DNA of 55,762 nucleotides from Caballeronia humi (lineage in GTDB: Bacteria > Pseudomonadota > Gammaproteobacteria > Burkholderiales > Burkholderiaceae). The position numbers and the translations under genes are program-made. The stretch covers positions 1-55,762 of the forward strand of contig NZ_FCNW02000039.1 of the NCBI RefSeq assembly GCF_001544475.1, read 5' to 3'. The first letter of the stretch is position 1, and each line of letters starts with the position of its first letter. Below, piece after piece: positions 49,894 to 55,762 of the stretch. The notes under the pieces are model-generated. The model had not been told where the DNA came from. It did not search any database and was given only the letters and a program-made list of their open reading frames with translations.

Positions 49894-50406
49894 TCAAAGC
49901 GATGCCGCCGCGCGCGCCGCGGTGTCGTAAAGCCCCGACGCATTGCGCATCAATTGCGCCGCTTCGCCGATCTGTTCGTTCGTCAGGCCGCTTTCACGCA
50001 GTGTCGTAATCAGACAGCTTTCGCGCACTTCGCGATACTTGCCACAGAGGTCCCGTCCGGCGGGCGTCGCGGAGAAGAACACTTCCTTGCCCGTCTTTTC
50101 GCTCTTGACGTAGCCGCGCGCCACCAGTTTTTTCAGTGCATACGTAGCAACGTGCGTGTCCTCGATGTTCAGTACGAAGCAAATGTCGGCGAGCTTTTTC
50201 TTGCGGTCGCGATGGCTCACGTGATGCAGGAGCGACACCTCGACCGCCGTCATGTCCTTCGCGCCCGCCGCCGACATGCAGCGCACCATCCAGCGATTGA
50301 ACGCATTGCTGGCCATGATGAGCCCGTACTCGAGTTCGGAGAGTTCGGCGCTCGATTCGGAGACGAGATGCTCGGAGGAAACGATCTTGGTGGGATGTCG
50401 CGACAT
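49894..50406 (-). CDS. Winged-helix (MarR-like) transcriptional regulator
   Basis: 170 aa. The central winged helix is VEVSLLHHVSHRDRKKKLAD, then VLNIEDTHVATYALKKLVAR and GYVKSEKTGKEVFFSATPAG, at about residues 55-115, flanked by dimerising helices, as in the MarR superfamily. It belongs to the widespread winged helix DNA-binding group seen next to pxp genes. It is divergent from pxpB. The dyad at 50495-50514 between them is the likely operator. The effector is unknown; 5-oxoproline would fit the context. Confidence 0.82.
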   Translation of the reverse strand: MSRHPTKIVSSEHLVSESSAELSELEYGLIMASNAFNRWMVRCMSAAGAKDMTAVEVSLLHHVSHRDRKKKLADICFVLNIEDTHVATYALKKLVARGYVKSEKTGKEVFFSATPAGRDLCGKYREVRESCLITTLRESGLTNEQIGEAAQLMRNASGLYDTAARAAASL

Positions 50407-50491
50407 GGTTTTCGGCCGGTTATCTGTGCGTTCGAGTGTAGCGTATCGACCTTATCGCACGACGATTCGGGGCGATTCGAGCAAACTCTGA

Positions 50492-50520
50492 TAGATAATT
50501 TGTTGATAAATTATTGATAA
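50492..50520. promoter_or_regulatory. Triple TWGATAA repeat with a perfect dyad, candidate operator of the pxp operon
   Basis: TAGATAA at 50492-50498 and TTGATAA at 50503-50509 and 50514-50520 recur at exactly 11-bp steps. The same stretch contains a perfect dyad: ATAATTT (50495-50501) and AAATTAT (50508-50514) around a 6-base spacer. It lies 86 bases from the regulator start and 62 from pxpB, and is strikingly AT-rich. A dimeric MarR-like protein could bind here. Confidence 0.5.
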
Positions 50521-50581
50521 TGTACTCTCTGCGACGGCGACGTGCGGTTTTCCGGGCGTCGCGCTAACCTGAAAAGACGGC

Positions 50582-51235
50582 ATGACCAGACCCCGAATCC
50601 ATCCGCTCGGCGACACCGCTCTCGTGTGCGAAGCGTCGCCGCCCGCCACGCTCGACTGCCAGCGCCGCATGTGGGCGCTCGCCGACAGCGCGCGGCTGTG
50701 GCCGCACGTCGTCGAGGTCGTGCCGGGCATGAACAATCTGACGATCGTCTTCGATCCGCTCGCCGCCGACTACGAAAGCCTCGCGCAGCAGCTCGACGAC
50801 GGCTGGGACACCGTCGCCGATACCGACGCCGGATCGGCCGAAATCGAGATCCCCGTGCGCTACGGCGGCGCGGACGGCCCCGATCTCGCGACGCTCGCCA
50901 AGCACGTCGGCTTGTCGGTCGGTGAAGTCGTGAAGCGGCACACGCAGGCCGAGTACGTCGTGTTCTTCCTCGGCTTCCAGCCGGGATTCGCGTACATGGG
51001 CGGCCTCGACACATCGCTTCACATGCCGCGCCGCGCCGAACCGCGCCTCGAAGTGCCGGCCGGATCGGTCGGGATCGGCGGGGCGCAGACGGGGATTTAT
51101 CCGGCGGCGTCGCCTGGCGGCTGGCAGTTGCTCGGGCGCACCGATCTCAAACTCTTCGATCCCACCCGCAACCCGCCGACGCTCATGCAGCCCGGCGACC
51201 GCGTGCGCTTCACCGCGCTGGAGGTACGCGCATGA
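50582..51235 (+). CDS. pxpB: 5-oxoprolinase subunit PxpB (KipI-like)
   Basis: 217 aa. PxpB is one of three subunits that open 5-oxoproline (pyroglutamate) to glutamate with ATP. The KipI/allophanate-hydrolase subunit 1 fold is shown by HPLGDTALVCEA at the start, GMNNLTIVFDP near 55, HVGLSVGEVVKRHTQAEYVV and the family signature FLGFQPGFAYMGGLD near 125-139. VPAGSVGIGGAQTGIYPAASPGGW (in part) closes the core. Its stop overlaps the pxpC start by 4 bases. Confidence 0.93.
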   Translation: MTRPRIHPLGDTALVCEASPPATLDCQRRMWALADSARLWPHVVEVVPGMNNLTIVFDPLAADYESLAQQLDDGWDTVADTDAGSAEIEIPVRYGGADGPDLATLAKHVGLSVGEVVKRHTQAEYVVFFLGFQPGFAYMGGLDTSLHMPRRAEPRLEVPAGSVGIGGAQTGIYPAASPGGWQLLGRTDLKLFDPTRNPPTLMQPGDRVRFTALEVRA

Positions 51236-52263
51236 TCGACGTGATTCGCGCGGGCGTGCTGACGTCCGTGCAAGACCTCGGGCGCCACGGCTATCGCCAT
51301 CTCGGCGTGAGTTCGGGCGGCGCGCTCGATGCGCTGTCGCTCGAAATCGGCAACCGGATCGTCGGCAACAAGCCGGATGCGGCGGGCATCGAAGTGACGT
51401 TCGGACCGACCGTGCTGCGCTTCAAGCATGCGACGCGCGTCGCGATCACCGGCACCGATTTCGGCGCGACGCTCGACGACGAACCGGTCTATTCGTGGTG
51501 GAGCCTGCCCGTGCAGGCGGGACAGGAACTGACCTTGCGTGCGGCCAAGCGCGGGATGCGCGGCTATGTGTGCGTGGCGGGCGGCATCGACGTGTTGCCG
51601 ATGCTCGGCTCGCGCAGCACCGACCTCGGCGCCTGCTTCGGCGGGCTCGGCGGCCGAGCGCTACGCGACGGCGACCGGCTGCCGGTCGGCGTGGCGCAGC
51701 CGCATCCGGGCATCGCGTTTTCGCCGGCCGAGCCCGCGTTCGGCGTGAAGGCCCCGGCGTGGTGCAAGTTCGTGCTCGTCGATGAACCGTTGCGGCGCGG
51801 ACGGCACGCGCCGGGCGTCGCGTGGTCGATTCCGGTTCGCGTGCTGCGCGGCCCGGAATACGCCAGCTTCACCGCCGAAGCGCTGTCGAATTTCTGGACC
51901 GAGGAATGGACGATCACGCCGAACAGCAACCGCATGGGCTTTCGTCTCGCCGGCACGCCGCTCGAACGCAAGAGCAGAATCGACCTTTTGTCGCACGCGG
52001 TGCTGCCCGGCACGATCCAGGTGCCGCCGAACGGCCAGCCGATCGTCCTGATGGGCGACGCGCAGACGACCGGCGGCTATCCGAAGATCGGCGCCGTGAT
52101 CAAGGCGGATCTGTGGAAGCTCGCGCAAGCGCGGCTGAATAGCGGCGTGCGCTTTATTGAGACATCGGTGGAAGAGGCGCGTCACGCGCTCGCCGATGAA
52201 CGGATGTACGTGAAACAGGTGGAGACCGCCATCGCCATGCACGAGGAGCGATGCGCGAAGTGA
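51232..52263 (+). CDS. pxpC: 5-oxoprolinase subunit PxpC (biotin-dependent carboxyltransferase-like)
   Basis: 343 aa. It is the KipA-like partner of PxpB. The start VIRAGVLTSVQDLGRHGYRH is diagnostic, followed by GALDALSLEIGNRIVGN and GIEVTFGPTVLRF. Near the end are FWTEEWTITPNSNRMGFRL and VPPNGQPIVLMGDAQTTGGYPKIG (seen in part). It starts within the pxpB stop (ATGA), so translation is coupled. The family also includes allophanate hydrolase subunit 2; pxpA following identifies this copy. Confidence 0.93.
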   Translation: MIDVIRAGVLTSVQDLGRHGYRHLGVSSGGALDALSLEIGNRIVGNKPDAAGIEVTFGPTVLRFKHATRVAITGTDFGATLDDEPVYSWWSLPVQAGQELTLRAAKRGMRGYVCVAGGIDVLPMLGSRSTDLGACFGGLGGRALRDGDRLPVGVAQPHPGIAFSPAEPAFGVKAPAWCKFVLVDEPLRRGRHAPGVAWSIPVRVLRGPEYASFTAEALSNFWTEEWTITPNSNRMGFRLAGTPLERKSRIDLLSHAVLPGTIQVPPNGQPIVLMGDAQTTGGYPKIGAVIKADLWKLAQARLNSGVRFIETSVEEARHALADERMYVKQVETAIAMHEERCAK

Positions 52264-52286
52264 CCCACGATACTGGAACGACAGTC

Positions 52287-53033
52287 ATGGAAATCGATCT
52301 CAATGCCGATCTCGGCGAAGGCTGCGGCTCGGACGAAGCGCTGCTCGACCTCGTCAGCTCGGCCAACATCGCGTGCGGCTGGCACGCGGGCGGCGCCACC
52401 GCGATGCGCGACTGCGTGCGCTGGGCCGTCGCGAAGGGCGTGTCGATCGGCGCGCATCCGAGCTTCAACGATCCCGAAAACTTCGGCCGCAAGGAGATGG
52501 ACCTGCCGGCGTCCGAAATCTACGCGGGCGTGCTGTATCAACTCGGCGCGCTGTCGGCGATCGCGCAGGCGGAAGGCGGGCGCATCGCGCACGTCAAGCC
52601 GCACGGCGCGCTCTACAACCAGGCCGCGCGCAATCCCCAAATCGCCGATGCGATCGTCTCGGCCGTGCACGACTTCGATCCGTCGCTGATGATTTTTGGG
52701 CTCGCGAACAGCGGGCTCGTCGAGGCGGCGCGCAACTCGGGGATCGTCGCGATCGAGGAAGTGTTCGCCGATCGCGGCTATCGCGCCGACGGCTCTCTGG
52801 TGCCGCGCAAGGAACCGGGCGCGCTGCTCGACGACGAAAACGTCGTGCTCGACCGCACGCTCGCGATGGTGCGCGAGCAGCGCGTGCAGGCCGTGAGCGG
52901 CGAGTGGGTGCCGCTCAACGCGCAGACGATTTGCCTGCACGGCGACGGCGAACATGCACTCGCGTTCGCGCGTCGAATCCGCTCGGCGCTGACGGCGGCG
53001 GGCATCGAAGTGCGCGCGGCGCACGGCAACTGA
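52287..53033 (+). CDS. pxpA: 5-oxoprolinase subunit PxpA (LamB/YcsF family)
   Basis: 248 aa from the ATG at 52287, where the family consensus MEIDLNADLGEGCGSDEALL starts. An ATG at 52251, overlapping pxpC and following GAGGAG closely, would add 12 residues and remains possible. The LamB/YcsF fold is shown by SANIACGWHAGG, GVSIGAHPSFNDPENFGRK, HVKPHGALYNQAA, EVFADRGYRADGSLVPR and ICLHGDGEHALAFARRI. With PxpB and PxpC it forms the ATP-dependent 5-oxoprolinase. A terminator follows. Confidence 0.92.
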   Translation: MEIDLNADLGEGCGSDEALLDLVSSANIACGWHAGGATAMRDCVRWAVAKGVSIGAHPSFNDPENFGRKEMDLPASEIYAGVLYQLGALSAIAQAEGGRIAHVKPHGALYNQAARNPQIADAIVSAVHDFDPSLMIFGLANSGLVEAARNSGIVAIEEVFADRGYRADGSLVPRKEPGALLDDENVVLDRTLAMVREQRVQAVSGEWVPLNAQTICLHGDGEHALAFARRIRSALTAAGIEVRAAHGN

Positions 53034-53054
53034 TTGGGGTTTGAGAGAGCACTG

Positions 53055-53081
53055 AACGCCTCGCGCAACACGCGAGGCGTT
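53055..53081 (+). terminator. Hairpin after pxpA
   Basis: AACGCCTCGCG (53055-53065) pairs perfectly with CGCGAGGCGTT (53071-53081), loop CAACA, followed by TT. It would partly separate pxpBCA from the DUF969/DUF979 pair. Confidence 0.65.
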
Positions 53082-53176
53082 TTAGCAAACAGCGGCCGAT
53101 AGAGCCGTTTTCGCATACCGGTGCGGCGCGCTCGGCCGTACGCATCGGGAACATGACGTCGACGTTTGGAGATCTT

Positions 53177-53896
53177 ATGGGAACCGCAGTCAATCTATGG
53201 CCGCTGATAGGCGTGGCCGTCATCATCGTGGGCTTCGTCCTGCGCTTCAATCCGATGCTGATCGTGGCGGCTGCCGCGATCGTCACCGGCTTCGCGGCGC
53301 ATTTTCCGCTCGATCGCATTCTTGCCGCGATCGGTTCGGGTTTCATGAAGACACGCAATATTCCGCTGATCATTCTGCTGCCGCTCGCCGTGATCGGCCT
53401 GCTCGAACGCCACGGCCTGCGCGAGCGCGCGCAGATCTGGATTTCGGGCATCAAGGCTGCAACCGCGGGGCGCTTGTTGATCGTGTATCTGCTGATTCGT
53501 GAACTGACGGCGGCAGTCGGCCTGACGGGTCTCGGCGGACATCCGCAGATGGTCCGTCCGCTCCTCGCGCCGATGGCCGAAGGCGCCACCGAAGCGCGCT
53601 ACGGCAAGTTCTCCGACAAGATCCGCTTCAAACTGCGCGCGTATTCGGCGGCGACCGACAACGTCGGCCTCTTCTTCGGCGAGGACATTTTCGTCGCGTT
53701 CGGCGCGATCGTGCTGATGGTCACGTTCCTGAAGGAAGCGGGGATCGTCGTGGAGCCGCTGCACGTCGCGTTCTGGGGCATTCCGACCGCGATCTGCGCG
53801 TTCATCGTCCACGGCTTCCGGCTGTGGCTGCTCGACCGGCAACTCGCGAAGGAACTCGGCGCGCTCACCAAAAACGTCGCCGGAGAAAAAGCATGA
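53177..53896 (+). CDS. DUF969 membrane protein
   Basis: 239 aa from the ATG at 53177, which has GGAG 6 bases upstream; ATG 53153 is also in frame. It has about six hydrophobic segments (LWPLIGVAVIIVGFVLRFNP, MLIVAAAAIVTGFAAHF, LIILLPLAVIGLLERHGL and more). TAAVGLTGLGGHPQMVRPL and YSAATDNVGLFFGEDIFVAF match DUF969. It always pairs with DUF979, overlapping it here by 4 bases. The two are candidate permease subunits; next to pxpBCA the likely substrate is 5-oxoproline (inference). Confidence 0.88.
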   Translation: MGTAVNLWPLIGVAVIIVGFVLRFNPMLIVAAAAIVTGFAAHFPLDRILAAIGSGFMKTRNIPLIILLPLAVIGLLERHGLRERAQIWISGIKAATAGRLLIVYLLIRELTAAVGLTGLGGHPQMVRPLLAPMAEGATEARYGKFSDKIRFKLRAYSAATDNVGLFFGEDIFVAFGAIVLMVTFLKEAGIVVEPLHVAFWGIPTAICAFIVHGFRLWLLDRQLAKELGALTKNVAGEKA

Positions 53897-54849
53897 CGCT
53901 CACGATCAATTATCTGTTCTATCTCGTCGGCATCGTGCTGGTGGTCGTCGGCGGGATGATCATCACCGACAAATCGCATCCGCGCCGCCTCACCGCCGGC
54001 TCGTTCTGGCTCGTGTATGCGCTCATCTTCCTGATCGGCGATTTCCTGCCGCCGACGGTGGTCGGCGTGCTGGTCATCGCGATGGCGCTGATCGCCGGAT
54101 TCGGCGGCGTGACCGGCGCGAAGCCGAAGATGCTGTCCGTCGAGACGCGCCGCCAGAGCGCGATGCGCCTCGGCAACAAGCTGTTCGTCCCCGCGCTGAC
54201 GATTCCCGTCGTCACCGTGATCGTGACGCTCGGCGCGAAGTATCTGGTGTTCGGTGGCACGCCGCTGATCGAGCTGAAGAATGTGACGCTGATCGGCTTC
54301 GGCATCGGCTGCGTGATCGCCCTCGCGATCGCGTGCGTGATGACACGCGATACCGTCGGGCAGTCGATGAAGGAAACGCGACGGTTGATCGATGCGCTTT
54401 CCTGGGCGGCGGTCTTGCCGCAGATGCTGGGGATGCTCGGGCTCGTGTTTTCCGATGCGGGCGTTGGGAAGGCGGTCGCGCATATCACGACGGCTTATGT
54501 GAATCTCGATTACCGGCTCGTAGCGGTGGCTGTGTACTGCATCGGGATGGCGCTTTTCACGATGGTGATGGGCAATGGATTTGCCGCGTTTCCTGTGATG
54601 ACCGGTGGCGTTGGTGTGCCGATTCTCGTCGGCGTATTTCACGGCAATCCGGCGACGATGGTGGCGATCGGGATGTTTTCAGGCTATTGCGGGACGCTCA
54701 TGACGCCGATGGCCGCGAACTTCAATATGGTGCCAGCGGCGCTTCTGGAATTGCCGGATAAGAATGCGGTGATCAAGGTGCAGGTGCCTACGGCTTTGAC
54801 GCTGCTCGTCATTAATATCTTCTTGTTGAATTGGCTGATGTTTTTGTGA
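53893..54849 (+). CDS. DUF979 membrane protein
   Basis: 318 aa from ATG 53893, which overlaps the DUF969 stop (ATGA); the longer frame from 53824 is rejected. About ten hydrophobic segments are present, beginning YLFYLVGIVLVVVGGMI. The signatures GNGFAAFPVMTGGVGVPILV and GMFSGYCGTLMTPMAANFNM, with paired Gly/Pro, resemble substrate-binding re-entrant loops of transporters. It is the probable core permease of the pair with DUF969. A terminator follows. Confidence 0.89.
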   Translation: MTLTINYLFYLVGIVLVVVGGMIITDKSHPRRLTAGSFWLVYALIFLIGDFLPPTVVGVLVIAMALIAGFGGVTGAKPKMLSVETRRQSAMRLGNKLFVPALTIPVVTVIVTLGAKYLVFGGTPLIELKNVTLIGFGIGCVIALAIACVMTRDTVGQSMKETRRLIDALSWAAVLPQMLGMLGLVFSDAGVGKAVAHITTAYVNLDYRLVAVAVYCIGMALFTMVMGNGFAAFPVMTGGVGVPILVGVFHGNPATMVAIGMFSGYCGTLMTPMAANFNMVPAALLELPDKNAVIKVQVPTALTLLVINIFLLNWLMFL

Positions 54850-54857
54850 CGGCCGGC

Positions 54858-54890
54858 CGGCGTGACGGTGATCCCTCACGCCGACCTCTT
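54858..54890 (+). terminator. Terminator of the pxp/DUF969-DUF979 region
   Basis: CGGCGTGA (54858-54865) pairs with TCACGCCG (54876-54883) and is followed by ACCTCTTTT. Confidence 0.65.
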
Positions 54891-54934
54891 TTATTGCCAT
54901 CGAGTACGAATTAACTCCGCGAATCAGCGCACCG

Positions 54935-55171
54935 TTATACCTTACGTAGCGTTTTCCCAATCCTCTCCCAAAAACCCGTCGGCTTTTTGGCTGGCGCTGA
55001 ACCCGCGCCAGCCGGATCGGTGGCCGGCGGAGGGCTTTTGCGTGGTTCAGGCATCGACAGCGGCGGCTTCGGAACGGAATCGGTTACTTCGTCGGTCTTG
55101 CAGAATCGCGCGAAGCCAAGCGCAGCGTGCGGATAGGTGCAGATAAGCAGTTGCGAAACTCCCAGTTTCAA
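54935..55171 (-). pseudogene. C-terminal gene fragment cut by an IS5-family element
   Basis: A leftward frame of up to 78 codons ends with TAA at 54935-54937. It has a Pro-rich linker (PKPPLSMPEPRKSPPPATDP) and a plausible end (GFWERIGKTLRKV), with codon use like the host. Its upstream part runs straight into the IS terminal region, and it has no usable start of its own, only a TTG within the element. I read it as the 3' part of a gene interrupted by the insertion. The family is not recognised; it could also be a chance frame. Confidence 0.4.
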
Positions 55172-55198
55172 TATGAAATGGGCCTATCTTCTGGGAGT
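55158..55198. repeat. Inverted repeat at the head of the IS element
   Basis: ACTCCCAG (55158-55165) pairs with CTGGGAGT (55191-55198), and TTTCA/TGAAA (55166-55170, 55174-55178) makes a smaller inner hairpin. It lies 12-52 bases before the transposase start. It may limit read-through expression or form part of the IS end. Confidence 0.45.
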
Positions 55199-55209
55199 GA
55201 GAAGCGCCG

Positions 55210-55762
55210 ATGAGCACACCGGATTTCTTCCGCAGCCGCCTGGACGCGATGATCGATTTGCGGCATCCGCTGGCGGTACTGGCCAACCGGATGCCATGGA
55301 GGTCGATAGAAGCGACCTTGACACCGATCTTCGAGCGACGTGCTCGCGAAGGCCGGACGAGCGAGGAGACTGATCTTTTTGGCACGGCGCCCAAGCTGGC
55401 GGGTGCGGGCCTTAGCGCTGCCGGACGTCCGCGCCTGTCGATCCGGCTGATGGTCGGGCTGCTCTATCTGAAGCACGCCTACAACGAAAGTGACGAATCG
55501 GTTTGTGAGCGCTGGGCACAAGACGTGTATTTCCAGTTTTTCTGCGGCGAGGAGTATTTTCAACCGCACATGCCGTGCGATCCGACCAACCTCGTGCGCT
55601 TTCGGCAGGCGCTGGGCGAAGCTGGTGTCGAGGAGTTGCTCGCGACGACAATTGCAGCGGCCGTGGAAATGAAAGCAGTGAGGCCGGCCGAGTTCGAGCG
55701 CGTGATTGTCGATACGACGGTCCAACAAAAAGCGATTGCCTATCCGACTGACAGCCGTTTGC
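55210..55762 (+). mobile_element. IS5-family transposase, 5' part, running off the window
   Basis: The ATG at 55210 opens MSTPDFFRSRLDAMIDLRHP and the frame is open to the window end (184 codons). The N-terminal recognition domain (LAVLANRMPWRSIEATL, then SAAGRPRLSIRLMVGLLYLK, then ESDESVCERWAQDVYFQFF) and PCDPTNLVRFRQALGEAGVEE are standard in IS5-family (IS1182-like layout) transposases. The first catalytic Asp lies in FERVIVDTTVQQKAIAYP. The rest of the DDE domain is beyond the window. The exact left end of the element cannot be fixed from here; it is probably near 55140-55160. Confidence 0.88.

Noticed and set aside
1..55762. CRISPR arrays, tRNA or rRNA genes, phage or integrative element core genes
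   Set aside because: No spaced direct repeats, no tRNA T-loop context with matching acceptor arms, and no integrase, capsid or conjugation gene was seen; the only mobile gene is the IS5-type transposase at the right edge.

Overview
The window looks like core chromosome of a GC-rich betaproteobacterium of the Burkholderiaceae, most likely Paraburkholderia, Caballeronia or Burkholderia. This rests on the gene set: a paa-operon end followed by DUF1835 and a TetR regulator; Lrp-hppD; a fused indolepyruvate ferredoxin oxidoreductase; acdS with a divergent Lrp gene; the block slt / NDUFA9-like / GST / cca / midA / folB / ttcA / glmU / glmS; and pxpBCA with DUF969-DUF979. About 63 protein genes or fragments can be supported. 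I found no tRNA, rRNA or CRISPR array. All calls come from reading the sequence and from family knowledge; no database search was run.

Layout. 1-8.6 kb is an aromatic-catabolism stretch: the 3' end of paaE, its terminator, a DUF1835 gene and a PaaR-like TetR repressor, a GNAT acetyltransferase, an Lrp-type regulator divergent from hppD, a small exported protein, and a 1196-aa aryl-pyruvate ferredoxin oxidoreductase. 8.8-17.1 kb is housekeeping: maeB, an MFS carrier, pyrE, a NarL/FixJ response regulator, a PEBP protein, a flavodoxin and argC. 17.3-24.5 kb is mixed: an orphan receiver with an exported protein, a LysE exporter, a 3-hydroxyisobutyrate-dehydrogenase-like enzyme, a ubiquitin-like/Mut7-C protein, cupin, MFS carrier, HiPIP and an LhgO-like oxidase. 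24.7-26.9 kb is the most accessory-looking part: a Lon-like AAA+ ATPase without a protease domain and a DUF4258 toxin / MqsA-like antitoxin pair with an operator palindrome over its promoter. 26.9-37.1 kb holds small exported proteins, an EEP nuclease, AlkB, RidA, the acdS/acdR pair, MgtC, an outer-membrane barrel, ArsC, and a periplasmic sensor gene that stops just after its transmembrane helix. 37.3-49.9 kb is a dense core block for amino-sugar, folate and tRNA functions and cell-wall turnover. 50-54.9 kb is a 5-oxoproline module: a divergent winged-helix regulator, pxpB-pxpC-pxpA, and two membrane proteins (DUF969, DUF979) that are probably its permease. At 55 kb an IS5-family element enters the window and seems to interrupt a leftward gene.

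How the genes work together. Phenylacetate (paa), tyrosine (hppD) and aryl-pyruvate (ferredoxin oxidoreductase) functions lie side by side, so the left end is probably an aromatic amino acid degradation neighbourhood under PaaR-like and Lrp-like control. GlmS and GlmU make UDP-GlcNAc, while Slt recycles peptidoglycan. FolB, a pteridine-reductase-like SDR and 5-formyl-THF cycloligase serve folate metabolism. PxpABC opens 5-oxoproline to glutamate at ATP cost, with DUF969/979 likely importing it.

The less ordinary signals are the TA pair and its operator, a triple 11-bp-spaced TWGATAA repeat containing a 20-bp dyad in front of the pxp operon, the protease-less Lon-like ATPase, the kinase-less sensor, and the IS-interrupted gene. 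None of these amounts to a clearly new biological system.
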